Shown here piece after piece: positions 42,802-55,315 of a stretch of DNA of 64,000 nt; position 1 is the first letter of the stretch, and each line of letters begins with the position of its first letter. The notes under the pieces are model-generated. The model searched no databases, was not told the origin of the DNA, and saw only the letters and a program-made list of their open reading frames with translations. A program made the position numbers and the translations under genes. The stretch is taken from NCBI GenBank assembly GCA_903772945.1, contig CAICTM010000228.1:24755-88754 (forward strand), in the 5' to 3' direction. This DNA is from Seminavis robusta. Lineage: Eukaryota > Bacillariophyta > Bacillariophyceae > Naviculales > Naviculaceae.

Positions 42802-44212
42802 ATGGCGTCGGCTAGTGGCATGTTCCTCGAAGATGAGGAGCGCCGACGATTAATCCGCCAGCTACAAGCCACTGGTGACCTGAGTTCCGATGGTCGTCCT
42901 ACTATCACCTACAGTTCCGTGGATGGTCGGTCCCAAGGCAACGATACTGGATGTTTGATTTGCGGCAAAGATGACGATCACAACAATTTGATGCTTTGTG
43001 AGGGATGCAATGACGAGTATCACACGTACTGTTTGGACCCACCCTTATCAGCAGTGCCGGAGGATGATTGGTTTTGTGGTGAGTGCATACGAACAGTGTA
43101 GTTTCATGCATTGCTTGGCCTGTGTCAATATGTGCTTTCTGTAGCAGGGTTTCATGCATTGGCCGTGCTGGGATGAGCCAAGCTCCATTTGTTTGCATCT
43201 GCTTAGAGCACTGTCTCACACGTCAATTGTTTGGATAATTCCTTGCATTGATGAAAAAAACGATTTAGACAATTGTAGAGCCAGATCAACTCGAGCTGCC
43301 AAAACGAGTTCTGATGGTTTAAATGAAATCGTCAATTCGTTGCCTCGAGAATTCACATCGAGGTTTGGAGAGGTGTGCTGGGCGAATGGAGGTTCAAACT
43401 ATGGCTATTGGCCGGCATGTGTATTTGATCCTAGACTCACGGAGGGTAGTGCTCGTCAAACCGCCAAGAAGAATTTGGGCAAGAAGCATTTGGTTTACTT
43501 TTTTGAATGCCACGAAGCTCCCTTTGCCGTGCTGACGAACAACAAAATACTTCCCTGGTACGCTGGGTTGGCGGAAAATTTGCACTTGGGCAAATCTGCA
43601 AGGTCCGCAGGGAAACAAAGAGCCCTTCAATTTCAACATGCTCTGCAGGCAGCCATAATTGAAGAGGACAAACCTCTGCACATGCGACTCGATTGGAATA
43701 GTCGATCAGAGGAACAACCACAACTTCTCCCCATCCCAAAAAAGAAACAAAAAGACAAGGAGCCAATCGATGTCACTCACATGTCTCCCAGAGGAAAGAG
43801 AAGAAGCCGTAGTCAATCAGGCGAAAAACGAGCACGAAAGCAGAAAGACAAGAAGCACAAGGATGATCATCTGTATTGCAGGGTCATGAAACGGAATTCT
43901 AGCCCTGGAGGCAAAAACAGCAGCAAGTCTTACACAAATATTGGATTCGTTAGAGTTGACTCTGTCAAGACAGCCACATTTTCGGACGTGAGAAACGCTA
44001 TTAATGAGGACTTGGTCCCTGATGGATTGGCGGAAGGCACCAATTGGAAGTTCCACATCTCCACCTTGGGCCCGGTTAGTCTGAAGCAAGAATCTTCCAT
44101 GGGGGCTGTCATTCCCTTTCTACGCAGCGGAATCGGGGGTAACGCAATGAATGCCGGAAGTATCGAGGACCCCATCTCAGTTTTCATCTTTGAGGTTGGG
44201 GAGAAGCATTAA
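42802..44212 (+). CDS. PHD finger-PWWP chromatin reader protein
   Basis: Exons 42802-43078 and 43269-44212 (190-nt intron), 406 aa. The PHD finger (about 53-96) has CLICGKDDDHNN, LMLCEGCNDEYHTYC, and ends WFC-DNC across the splice junction, completing the Cys4-His-Cys3 zinc ligands. A PWWP domain follows (about 125-195: GEVCWANGGSNYGYWPACVFD, the W.PA core). A basic nuclear-localisation-rich linker (KKKQKDKEP, KRRSRSQSGEKRARKQKDKK) leads to a C-terminal alpha/beta segment. PHD and PWWP modules read methylated histone H3 tails, so a nuclear chromatin role is inferred. It shares a divergent promoter region with the MFS-SEC14 gene. Confidence 0.82.
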
Positions 44213-44478
44213 TTTTGGATCGTCAAAGATAACTAAGGTGCTTTCATCATAATATGGTAGCACAAAGCAACGCGGAGCTGGGGCACGCACCAGTGCGGCT
44301 ACTATAGGCAGTAATTTGCTATTAGACAAACGCACAGAACTGCGTTGTGTGTATGAATGCTCTCTGTACCTGGTAGTAAGAACGGGCTCTATCCTCTAAA
44401 AAGGTACTAATGTCTTGTTTCTGGTGTCCACTGATTTCGAAATGTCTAAACCACCTGCACACAGTGTTTCCACAGCGC

Positions 44479-46229
44479 TCAAGGAATACCCGAGTTGGAC
44501 ACGGAGCTCAACTCGGAAGTGAGGCGGGACATTTGGGGACCACCGATGCTCAGAGCCCGAGCCGACAGGGCTGCAGCCGCGGCAGGATTCTGGGCCAGAA
44601 GGTTCTGCATCTCCGCGGCGCTGAACGGCATCCCTCCGCCCGCATTCTGTTGAGCAGCTGCTGCAGCCGCCGCCTCGTTCTCACCCAGCATGAGCATACT
44701 GAAGAACTTGTCTTCCCACGAGTTGCGGAGAAGAACAGCGGACGCATTGGATTCCACCGAAACGCCACGAGACAAGTTGGAGATTCCACGCGAGAGCCCA
44801 CGGGCCAAGGAACTGAGACGCGAAGGAGGAATCGACATGCCCCGGGGAAGACCCGTGGGAGAGATGTTCTTCTGCTTGGGGTGCGGGGGCAGAGTCGGTG
44901 GCAAGGCCTTCTGCTTTGGATGAGGAGGCAAGGTAGGACCAGGTCCAGGAGCCCCAGCCGGCGGCTTTGTAGAGCCGCCACTGCCGGCGGCAGCTGCAGA
45001 TTGCGAACCAGCACCAGTAACAGAACCAAAGAGGCTGTTATTGGCAACTGAAGCCAACGTGTTGATGGAGGTTCCTCTGGCTCCAAATGGAAGCGGTTCA
45101 AATCTCTCTCCAGTAGATGTGCCCCTGGGAGGCATTTGGGCCGAGCCCCTAGGAGGCAGTTGTGCAGCAGCCATTGAGGGGAAGGCACTGGTGGCTGTAC
45201 TGCTGCCTCCAACGGACGAGCCGTGCTGCAACTGCAACTGGGTCTGCTGCTGCTGGGCCATGGCCAACATCATTTGCTCCATCTGTACACGCATTCCAAA
45301 AGGCAGAAGGTCAGGGCCAAGAAAAGAGGCATTGTTGCAGAATGACAAAGAGGAAACTACTTACCCGGCCGAGCATATCCAATTCCAAGCGGCGCATACG
45401 CTCCTCAAAAGCCTGGGTCATCTCACCGATCTTTGTCTCGAGAGTAGCAACCTGGTCCTTGAGATTCTGAACCTCACGCTGCTGATCCTGGGCGGAGTTG
45501 TTGCCACCACCGCGGGTGGACCTCTGGATCTTCTTCAGGAGATCACAGCGCCCCTTCTTGAAGTTTTCATTGTAAAAAGTCACATGTTTGGCCGTGTTAC
45601 TATCAAAGTCACTGTTGCGGATGGGCTTGGACTGCATCTTGCGGAATCCGTAAAAGTTCAGCTGACGAGCAAAGGAGGAAAACTTATTGTGATCAAAGTA
45701 CTGAGGGATGATGGAGGTAGCAAACACATCGGGGTCCTTGACCACGAACATGTCGCCATCGGCAGTCCTGAAGAGAAAAAGACAAGGTGCGGAGCGGTCA
45801 GCGGAGATGCGAAGGCGGGGTAGAAACACGCCAAAAAGAGCACCGCAACAACTCACCAACACGCAACCTTCGAGTCGCAAGTGTCAATCATCTTGTAGGT
45901 CTCTGCATTGGCAGGTTGTTGGTCAAGAGGGAAACACGGAGCGGTTAGAGGGTTGCGGAAAAATCCGGAGGATTCGTTAGGACGGCACCACGGAGCGGCG
46001 ATGACTCCACCAACCATCCATCAATCCCCTCTCACTCCGTACACAATGTCATCCTTTATAACACAAAAACAAGCTACCTACAACGCAAACTAGACTCACT
46101 CTTGAGAAAGATGGGGATAGTAGTGGCCCCTTTGCATTTGCTGGTCTGGTGCGTCTTCTCCTCATCGTCATCGTCTTCAGTAGTGTCGCTGTGGCGGCGG
46201 CGCTTCTTATTGGATTGTTCAGAATCCAT
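44479..46229 (-). CDS. Heat shock transcription factor (HSF) family protein
   Basis: Exons 46229-46100, 45902-45857 (46 nt), 45767-45365 and 45282-44479; 460 aa. A basic/acidic N-terminus leads into the HSF-type winged-helix DNA-binding domain (about 37-130): IPIFLKKTYKMIDTCDSK, VACWTADGDMFVVKD, FSSFARQLNFYGFRK. Then a coiled-coil oligomerisation region (about 160-195) and a Gln-, Pro- and Ala-rich C-terminus (LPPRGS/MPPRGT and TLPPHPKQK repeats, RGLSRGISNLSRGVS). It would bind nGAAn-type elements; diatoms have a large HSF family with roles beyond heat. The splice junctions fall inside the conserved DNA-binding domain and restore it exactly. Confidence 0.9.
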
Positions 46230-47317
46230 GGCTGCAAAGGGAGACAGGAGATAGGAGATAGATAGAAGGAAACGAAGTAAGTACTAGTAGACTCGGCAAG
46301 AAGCTCCCGGATGATCGTTGATCAGCTCGATTGGGGGGTTGTTGAGTGCTGTTGATGAACTTCCAGGAGTGTGAGAATTGAGGTGGATTCTCTTGATGAA
46401 TTCCAAACTCTTCCAGGAAAATGAAAAATGGTGGGCAAGCAAAGTGGTGTGTCTGTCTACCAAAGTAAAGAGCTATCCACCTTAACTGATTTGACTGAAA
46501 GCAGAGCCAAAGAGAAGGCAGAAATCTATGCATTGACCTCATTATTAAGATATAAATGCAGACTTATGAGCAAAACCTTTCGAAACATTCTGTCAAAATT
46601 AGCATCTTTTGCCTAAAATGGTTATCAAATGTTTAGTCGTAATTTGAAAAGATACCGATGGTACGGACAAAGTATACTACGATCATGCAAGAACAATTCT
46701 CTACCAGCAATGGCTCGTTCAAAATCGCGTAGCTTGTAATTCGTTGCTCAGTACCGGGTTGCTGGGTATCTCCAGACTAGACGGCTGTCAGAACGTCAGA
46801 ACTGCTACATGTATTCAACTGCAGGGTCGCAGTTCAGGCGCTCTACTAGTAGCTAGCTCCAGTAGGAGTACCAGCCAGCGAGGCATGTATGAATAATGAA
46901 TAATATGGAATATGAATCTGTGGCGCAATGGCAATACTGTAGTACTAGCTAGCTAGTACGCACTATGCATAGTTAGTCATGCATACCGGTAGGCTAGCTG
47001 GCTACCGGACGGGTAACCAGCCAGAGTGTTGGCATCCTCAATCCTCAAACCTCGTACTAATACTGTCATCTGTCAACAATGAGTTGAGTCGTTCAAGAAA
47101 GTGTCTTCATTATTAGTTCTCTGCATCCTTGCAAAAGCTGCCATTCGGGGGGACATGGGCAAGCTTGACCATAGCGTTACCAGAGCCCAGCATCATCCAT
47201 ACCTTTGCTTGAAGAGGAAGACTAACTTAATATCCTAGTTTCCGTTTGTCCTGAGAAACTGAGTGCCAAAGAAGCCACCATACACTGTACTGCATAGGCA
47301 AAGCATCCTACATCGCT
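46230..47317. other. Intergenic, about 1.1 kb
   Basis: Upstream of HSF and downstream of the LtrA-like gene. AT-rich at 46540-46640; palindromes GCTAGCTAG and ACCGGT at 46945-47010. No gene or structured RNA is supported. Confidence 0.4.
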
Positions 47318-49938
47318 CTACGCCTTCATTTCACCACTCTGGTGGGCAGGTTGAGCGACAGCATGGGTCACGTTTGGCCACTTGTTCTCTTCAGGATCCA
47401 CATCGCCAGCCCTACAACTAGCGTTTGCATCTTTGTGTTCGGTTGCCTCGCCCAGAGCATGGACTCGGTTTGCTGACAAGTATTTGGTACCAAGCTTTCG
47501 TAAGATCAGTTGCAAAACAACCCCAAACAGCCCAATGATAGCAAGGTTTTGAGGGTCTGTCTCGTACAGTCCAAGTGTTGCCATAAAGAGAATCAGGCCA
47601 ACCCGAATCATAACCAAGATGATTCCCTTCACATTCAACACCTTAGATTTCGAACACTGGCATCGATGGTGACTCGTCTTGATACCAAGGTGGAAAATAG
47701 TCATGCAATCCAAGCAAAACCAAATAGTTGCCAGGGAAATGGAAAACAACAGAGCGGTTCTCTGGCGGCGATCTTTTGGTTCGTACTTTGATGCGCCGCC
47801 CCCGGCAAGAAAACGTCGGTGATTGTCGTCATCTGATTCTGTCTGGTACGTGAACTCAAGGACCATCAATGTGAAGGCAGCACCAAGTGAAACCAATGCC
47901 GCTGAATAGATCTGGTGCATTCCAGTCCAACCCACGCCAGCATCCTTGTTGCGGCGCCAAGCATGTGCATCGGCGTGATGGGGCTGGGATCGGAAGTGCA
48001 GGTACTGCAGAAGAATAACGGTAAGCAAAGCCGAGAAGAATGTCGCATAATAGTTGTCATTCTCGGACACGTCCACAATCAATAGACTCAAAAGCGACTC
48101 TCCCAACATCAACATACACCACTGGGCATCGAATCAAATCGAAATCAGGGCGATTGAGAGATGAAACGGGACGAGCACCCACTCTGACAGTCTTGAGAGA
48201 AACACCCTGTTCAGCTTACCTCCCCGTTTCTGGACAATGAGCGTGAATAAGAAGGAAGATTAGCCATTGCGACATGCTGTTCAATGACACAGGGAAGTCT
48301 GCTTGCACTTACCTGTGAATGCAGAAGTCCACGTTCATGGGAATGATTCTGTCGGAAGGATTGTGTGGAGCTTACAAGTGTCAGAATAGAAGACCAGGCT
48401 GGAAGCAACGCCTGGTCAACAAACACGTACAATTCCTTGTGCTTGCCACCTCCTGGGAAGCAGAACCTGATCGTCACGGCCGAGTGAACGAACTTTCCAA
48501 TGTGGCCGGCCAAAATTAGAGCGATGGGAAGATCCGTCGTCTCTGCAGTGGCAGACGCGTAGGAAGAAGAACTGCTGGAAGCAGCCGCCAAGAACCTGTG
48601 GTTATCGCTCTCGGTGTAGTTGCCTCCACTGGCATAACTGTATCCATCTGAATTCCCACCGGAGTATTTGTCGTTGTCGGTGGACTTGTTGCCATAATAC
48701 TCAATGCCAGCTATAACAGCGGCGGCGAGTATCAACGCTGTGTACGGGACCGTCATGATAAACCACCTCTTGGCATCTTGACGAACGACGTTCCTTCCGT
48801 TCACTGTAACTCCAATCCCAAAGGCAGACAGCTCAATATTTCTCGCCAACTCGAGCACATTGGCAATCAAAACCATCAGTGAGAAAACAAACATATCGAC
48901 ATGCTCCGCACTGTTCGACATAAATTCGACAGGTCGAATGTGAAGGACGGCCGTCGCAAGGATCACCAAGCCAAAGAGCTCAACGAGCCTGTGAAATAAA
49001 TCATCTCCTACCACGAATCTGCCGTCGAAATAAGTTTTCTCATTCCAAATGCCCATCAAAGGAAGAAACGTGCCAAAAAAGTAGAGTAGTCCCTTCCCAC
49101 TACAGCACATTGACGATACCAGGGTGAGAATGGCGTAAGACGGTACTACAGTATGTATGTAAAACTGGTTTCCTGCACATACCTTGGCGAATCCACAAGA
49201 ATATTCGAAGTCTTGATTCGCAATCAAGTACCAGTAAGTTTGAAACAAAAGCATGAGATTCGAATCCCCAGCAGCAGAAAATGCCTGTACTAGTATTCTT
49301 GAGATGAAAGAGGCAAGTCTCAACAACTAACTCACGTTGTACGCAGCAGCTACGTAGTAAAGATCAAAGAACAAGTCTCCCCTGAATCATGACCGAGAGG
49401 AAGAGAGAATGCAGTGCAAAGAGGGTCAGCCAACGAAGGCGAAAAAACAGAGGGAACTTTCAAGTTCCTACCAATTTACTGCAAGCAAGTGGAACAATTA
49501 ATTGAAGGCATTAAAAAGGGTGAGAAAGTTGAACTGCTTATTCAACAAGACACCGCAAAGCTCTGCATCATTCTCACCTCTCGGCAAGACTTGAGTATCA
49601 CCCCAGCGTTGCCTTTGTTGTGGACGACTGTAAAGAACAATTTGGGAAGGATGGTAGGACACATCAAAGGGTGTGCCGCTGATACTGGCTCGTTGGCTTG
49701 CACGAAGGTGGCTTGCCCGACGTCTTGCTTGATGAGTTTCGTCGTCAGGTTTCCTATCGTCAAGATCATGGACAGTTTCGTATTCATATTCCACGTTATC
49801 GGCCATAGAAAAATGAGCGGAAGGCTTCACTGGTGGCGCCTTGTCTTCGCCTGCATCATCTTTGGTCGACTGGGCTTCATTATCTAAGGGTAGCGGCGCT
49901 GCCTTTTCGCTGGTGTTAGTATCGTCAACCATTTCCAT
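47318..49938 (-). CDS. LtrA-like (low-temperature-requirement A) multi-pass membrane protein with two microexons
   Basis: Seven exons: 49938-49578, 49478-49472 (7 nt), 49381-49336, 49284-48431, 48348-48313, 48229-48220 (10 nt) and 48121-47318; 705 aa, every phase consistent. The junctions create the LtrA hallmarks: VNW|GDLFFDLYYVAAAYN (family W.ELFFDLvfVaA) and DFCIHR|NGE|WCMLMLGESLLSLLIVD (family H R.GEW.MLMLGES). The N-terminal 120 residues are cytosolic and acidic; about twelve hydrophobic segments follow, with an Asn/Gly/Ser/Tyr-rich loop in the middle. LtrA-like proteins are widespread but their transport activity is unknown. The short intron 49335-49285 is 51 nt. Confidence 0.78.
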
Positions 49939-50676
49939 CGTCAAGCAAGGTTTTGTTTGTTGAGAGGTGTTGATGCTGCGATGCCACCGGTGGATCGAGG
50001 AACCTCGAAGAAGCAAGCTCAGCTACCGTACCGGTACTAATACTAGTACATGTACTGGTAGCTACTAGTACCGTAGCTAGCTAGGATCTCAAACGCATTC
50101 AGTTTGGTCGATTTCAACGGAAAAACAATAAACTTACATAATGTTTTATCGTTTTCACGAAAGTAAAACGTCAAAACGCATCTCTTTTCAGTCAGAGTCA
50201 AGGATGAAAAGTTTCTCTCTCACAAAACTCTCCTCTCTCCCTGCCAAGGCAGAAAACCGTGCTGTGATGGATCAGTCAGGCCAGCCAACTGGAAACCTGT
50301 TTTGCGACGTCCCAATGTTCCGTAACGAGCTATATGGTGTTGTCGTAGTGGTAGCAAAGGGAAGGTGAAACGATGGCTTTCACGCTGCTTCTGATTCCTG
50401 AAGAGAGACGACATCAGAGCAAGGACGCACGTCCCACACGCGCTCGAATTCGTGCTCTTTCTAAAGCAGGCAGTGAATCGGTGAGTGCGCCACTGGGCTC
50501 TTTGCTAAAATTTCTGGGCAAAGAAAAACTGGAAAAGCTGCTCTCTATTAAGCTTGTCCTAAAGTATATCATAGATCAAATCATTTATGTCACACTGCCG
50601 CCTCAAAAAAATGTTCAATAGTTTCTCTTCTTTCTTCAGAGTGTCTGCTCTTTCTTCATGGTGAATACAGTGCCTT
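49939..50676. other. Intergenic, about 740 bp
   Basis: Divided between the 5' flank of the LtrA-like gene and the 3' flank of the acyl-ACP desaturase. GGTACC/CTAGTAC palindromes at 50024-50090. Two ATG-started open frames (75 and 82 aa, 50141-50368 and 50373-50621) show no conserved features. Confidence 0.4.
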
Positions 50677-52044
50677 CTAAACTGCTCTGCCATGAAGCCA
50701 GGCGAAGGGCTTCTTTTCCTGCTCAACACCAGCCTTTGCAGCTTTGTTCATGGAACGTTCCGCCAACTTGCGGTATCGCTCGGGGAGACGACACAAGTAG
50801 TCACGTTCTTTCTCCGCTGCAGACGAGAGCCCTTCGATCTTCTCAAGATCCCACCTCTTCACAAGATGCTCAATGATTTCCGCGTAGTCGATGGCTGTGT
50901 AAACGCCAATGCGTTGAGCAATGGTTGAGAAGTCGTTGTAGAGGTGATCATTGACTCCATCGCACATATTCTCGGCAGGCATGGTAATTTGTCCTCGCAT
51001 CATGTCTCCGAAAACCATCAACAAGCCATCAGCGTCACGGGCCAAGATTTCTTCCGAGAATGTTTGGTAAGCTTTCTCGTGGCGACCTTCGTCTCCTGCA
51101 ATCTTGTTGCAGATTTTGGACAAACGAGTGTCGCCCTCTCTTCGGGCCAATTTTCCCACGTTGGCATGAGAGACTTTGGTGGCACGTTCTTGGAATGAAG
51201 TGTACACAAATCCTCTGTAAGGATCTTTTTGAGCCCCTGGGTTGAATCCATTCGTAATCAAGTGTTGGATTGTGACCTCAATGCTGCGCATATCAGTACG
51301 GCCAGTAAGGTAAAGGTACTTGTTCAAAAGATCACCGTGACGGTTCTCTTCCGAAGTCCATCCACGGCTCCAGCGAGCCCAGGGAGTGTCTGTGGTTCCA
51401 GTGGGATCATCGCATCCCTCAAAGGTATTCAAAAGAGTTTGGTATGTAGGAAGAGCCTCCTCGGTGATCAAGTCACCGATAAGGACCACCAACACATCAT
51501 CGGAGAGACCCGATGCCATTTCTCTTAGTTCCTTTACTTCGTCCTCCCATCCTTCTTTTGTCAAGTCAGGGAGAAAATCCTGTGGCTGCCAAGACGCATC
51601 TCCAGTTTCCAAAAGCTGGCGATAAGCACAGGAAGGGTAACAGGAAAAGTTAGACAATCACTCAAAATCCAAAAATTAATACCCCCTGCTTTGATATATA
51701 TCTTGCTCGGCTATTATCAAGCCAAGATCCAATGATTAACTTACGACAGCGTCCACCATCTCATCAGCAATCGGCGCAATATCTTCAATGACTTCGACGT
51801 GCTTAGGGTAGAGATACTTGGTCGAGCGAAGTCGATCCTTCATGTTCTGCTCGTCAAAGGAAACACCACAAATATCTTCGTAATCCTTCTTTGTGACAGT
51901 ACTAGGGTCAATGGCAACCATGTTCAGAGCCACTCCAGCCCGTTGGGCTTGTTTCGCGGGTTGAAAGGCAGCAACGGATGCGGCAGCCGCTGATGCCAAA
52001 AGGGTGCCCAAGGCAACCCGCTTGTTTGATAGTCCTAGCAACAT
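50677..52044 (-). CDS. Plastid acyl-ACP (stearoyl-ACP) desaturase
   Basis: Exons 52044-51745 and 51615-50677 (129-nt intron), 412 aa; the ATG at 52044 is the first in frame. A targeting peptide with SVAAFQPAK fits the ASAFAP rule for plastid import. The mature part is a soluble di-iron desaturase (FA_desaturase_2): WQPQDFLPD, ligands E190-x2-H193 in SEENRHGDLLNKYLYLTGR and E276-x2-H279 in GDEGRHEKAY. It introduces the first double bond (usually delta-9) into stearoyl-ACP or palmitoyl-ACP in the plastid, using ferredoxin. Chain-length specificity is not visible. Confidence 0.92.
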
Positions 52045-53334
52045 TTTTCCTTTATATCTGAACTGAGCACGAGGAACCACCGGGCAGATAAATAATGAGG
52101 ACTGATGGATGCTATACTTTTCAAGGATCCTTTGATTGCTATTAGCTAGCTGTTTAGCTGCAGCAATTCGAACAGTGAGCCGATGATGATGTTTGTTATC
52201 GGAAATGACAGACTCGACTCTACTAGTAGTAGATTCGTGCAGCAGTCACTCAAAAGGCTCCCAAACAAAGATTGATGGCTGGGTTGACAGCGCTGGCGTC
52301 ACAACGTCGACAATAAGCAGTCCCACAGTTGCCTTTATTCAGCCATCACCGCACTGTTGAAGAAGAAAGCATTGCGCTGCGGGGGCAACGTCGATTGGTC
52401 GGCTGCGTGGCTTGGAAGGCCGGAACCTCGAGACGTTAGGAAGACTCTCCTCAGCCAATAGTGACACCCCATTCGGACAATTCGACATCACCAAATCGGT
52501 TAGGATCTGCAAAGCTTCCGATTTTTGTGCTTGTTGGCTGGCGCAACACTCACATCAAGACAAGAAGTGCAGCCATCAGCCATCAGACAACAATTCTCTG
52601 GAATGGATCAACAAGAGACTGACGTCATTGCAACTGAGTCAGCATATTCGGTGCGTAGCTCCAACCCTAAAGCTTGACTACCATACCCTGGCCGTCGCTT
52701 CTGGCAACGGTACAGTACCGATACCAGGTACCAGGTACTAGGTACATCGTACACCGTACAGTCGGTTCTGTGCATGCATCAAGATCTCAAGTCTGGGCAT
52801 TTTTGAGTGACGGTTTTTCTTCCATCTCTCGGGCCAGTGGACGGTACCAGTATACCTGGTACTAGCTAGCTCTAGTATCTTGATGGCTATCTACTTGCCA
52901 ACCGAAGTAGAGTCTAGACCTGAGGACAGCTGTGAAGGCTCCTATGGATGGAACAGATTGGCAGCCCTTGCTTCAGGAATGAAAATTGTCAACTGCAGCA
53001 GGGCTTTCAAGATTGGTTGAAAGCAAGCTTGGAATCCTGCCAGAGGGAGTGAGATCCATTGCGTTCATTCTAGTTACTCAGGTTTTGCCCAAACCAAGAA
53101 GGAGCACTTTCGAACCTTCCAACCTACATTGCTTGGTATCGGTGCTGTTCTAAATGCTAACGGGAAGATGTCAGCGGGGCACCATTCCTTGGCCAGCATG
53201 GAAACATACTACTAGCAAGCGAGCCACCAGGTACCGGAAGACGACAGCAGGAAGCGTTGCATAGCACGGAATCAGCCAGCAACCAACCAGCCAAAACAGT
53301 CATCTGCTACTAGCTAGTACTGGTACAGGCTCGA
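52045..53334. other. Intergenic, about 1.3 kb
   Basis: Upstream of the desaturase. Palindromic GGTACC/GTACCAG clusters at 52715-52750 and 52840-52870. Nothing coding is supported; the open frame at 52412-52741 lacks recognisable motifs. Confidence 0.4.
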
Positions 53335-53339
53335 GTGCA

Positions 53340-54744
53340 ATGGCTCTCCACCAGTTTGTTTCGCGATCGTCTCAAGACATGGTGCTGGGAGGGACGAATC
53401 CACGACTGCAAGATACCGGTACGGTACGGTATCCACTTGAGATGCGATATCGAGTTATTTGCGGGGGTGCCACAGTTTCGTTTCGTTGGGGTAGAGAGCC
53501 CACAGAACGATACCCTGCCCAGTCGAGAGGCTCCAAGAAGATGTTTCATCGTTGCGAGGCGCTCCATCCGTTCTTTGGTGAAAAGGGGTCAGCTATGCTT
53601 CTACGCAGGAGACATAATCGTAGTCACAGATGGTCCAACAATTGGATGGTCGCATCCTTGGAGACAAATCCCGTCGTGGGTGGTTTCCTTCGAGCTACGC
53701 GAGGCCCCTGCCGGTGCCGCCTTCTTCGACGCGGACAGACCACCCTCATAATCCAGGATATCCAAAACCAACCCTTCCGACTACGGGTGCAACTTCCGGT
53801 GGGGCATCAGAGGCGAAGAAAGACGCGCTCGGAGGCGATGCTTTTGGAGATGACTTTGGGCCTGTGATGGGGGGCAGTGCGTACAAACAGAATGGGCTCG
53901 CGGTGTTTTCGAAGAAAGAATTCGACTCTTTCGCCGCTAATCGCTACGAATGCCATTTCGATGGACCCTCATCACAGGCTGCTCCCCAGCAGACGACTGC
54001 CTTGGTGAAGAAGCCTGGGCTTGCAGCGCTATCATAAGGGTACAGTTCCGCGATCCCCGATTTCTGTTGCTTCTGTATTTCATGGGCTCGGCAGGTCTTC
54101 GGAAGAACAGATTGTCAAAAGGGAAGCAGCCACCGGAAAGAGACAGCCACCAGCTACAACCCACACCAACCACGTCCAAATGGTCCAGGGCTGTCGCGAA
54201 CTCCAGAAGGACAGATCGCCAAGCGAGACGCCGTCACTGGAGGGCTCCCGACACCTGGGTGTTCTGCCAGCAGCGGCCGCAGATCCAATCGCGATGGAAC
54301 CAGCGGGCAGCGGTTGCTTGCTCCTGGGCAGAGAAACAATCAGGCATCCCAGCCACCCACTGCTGCGTGTGTGGTAGCCGAAGCGCCTGTTACTGTTGTC
54401 GCTACGCCTGTCGTCGAGCCCACTACGGTCGCGATTGCGCCTCCCCCAGAACCGGCAAAAACGACGTCCGTGATTCCCTGTCTGATTCTTGGACGGAGAT
54501 GAAGTTTCGAATGGAGAGTCTGCTTGGCCAAGAAGCCCAGCCGACAGAGAGTGACGGGAAGGAAGGGAAGGATTGTCGAGATCCTCGTAACCTTGGCAAC
54601 GCAGCTGTGCGTGGCGCAGTGGCAAATGGAGCAGTGGGTCTCGTTCTCGCGGGTCCGGTCGGATTGGTGCGAATGGCAGTGGCTGGAGGAGTGGCCAACG
54701 CTGCGTACAATGGAATGCAAGACTGGCGCCCTTGTGGCAAGTAG
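53340..54744 (+). pseudogene. SH3-domain protein gene broken by frameshifts
   Basis: An SH3 domain is visible but split between frames: the first half (QLCFYAGDIIVVTD, near 53600) and the second half (LDGRILGDKSRRGWFPSSYA, 53640-53700) lie in different frames. The second frame continues to 54035. Frames then change again: a Pro/Ala-rich stretch (VVAEAPVTVVATPVVEP) at about 54380-54480, and a C-terminal part (WTEMKFRMESLLGQE and a Gly/Ala/Val-rich tail) to 54744. One break could be an intron of about 93 nt (54003-54095); another sits at an AAAAA run near 54458. Either a young pseudogene or unresolved sequence errors. SH3 proteins bind Pro-rich partners in actin and membrane signalling. Confidence 0.4.
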
Positions 54745-55315
54745 GCTTGGCAATGCACGGCATTTTATGTTTGCACGTATTCAAGAAATGCTCTGATATA
54801 TTTGCTTCTGCTTGGATTGGAGACAATCGAAGTAGAGTAAGGGTGAAGCAGGCGCTGTTTTCTATTATAAAATAAACTGGATAAGACTGGACACAGGAAA
54901 TCGTCCGATGCCCGAGGCCAAGGCGAAAACGACTTCGATGTACGGTCCGTACCCGCACCAGCCAGTAGTAGTAGTTGAGGAGTGGATCATGGACTGGAGG
55001 TTCAATAACTGTCAGAGGCAAACTTCGGCCCCGTAATGGTCCTCAGTTTGTCGCCCCTAACTATGGTATACTGTAATACCACGGGAGTAATCCCAAATAG
55101 GATTGCGATCGAATGAAAGTAACGACATTCGAATGCCTGAAAGATTCGATTGATCATTCGATCCGATCCAATTCTTTACTTTCCGACGGTGCGCTCGCAA
55201 AAGCTTCTCCACAGCCACCCAAAATCTTGCAACAGCTCCGGCCACTACTCTTCACAAACATTCATTTTTCCTTTCCCCAACCAACATAATATTATATCTG
55301 GAGTGTATCATCAAG
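54745..55315. other. Intergenic, upstream of EBP2
   Basis: About 570 bp containing the 20-mer GATTCGATTGATCATTCGAT at 55143-55162, identical to 293-312. The antisense open frame over 54080-55021 is a shadow. No gene is supported. Confidence 0.45.
55143..55162. promoter_or_regulatory. Recurrent 20-mer motif upstream of EBP2
   Basis: This exact 20-mer is repeated at 293-312. It is 153 bp upstream of the EBP2 start here and 179 bp upstream of the gene start at 492 there. Related ATTCGA tracts lie at 42674-42722. A shared regulatory role is inferred only from recurrence and position. Confidence 0.35.

Noticed and set aside
44550-45212. Alternative minus-strand frame over the HSF C-terminus
   Set aside because: Arg/Pro/Leu-rich shadow of the HSF Ala/Pro/Gln-rich exon; the HSF exon phase does not use it.
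50373-50621. 82-aa ATG-started frame
   Set aside because: Close spacing to the desaturase 3' end, no homology or splice context; could be chance.
54080-55021. Minus-strand 313-aa frame opposite the SH3 locus
   Set aside because: No ATG-anchored motif or family; the plus strand carries a recognisable SH3 domain.
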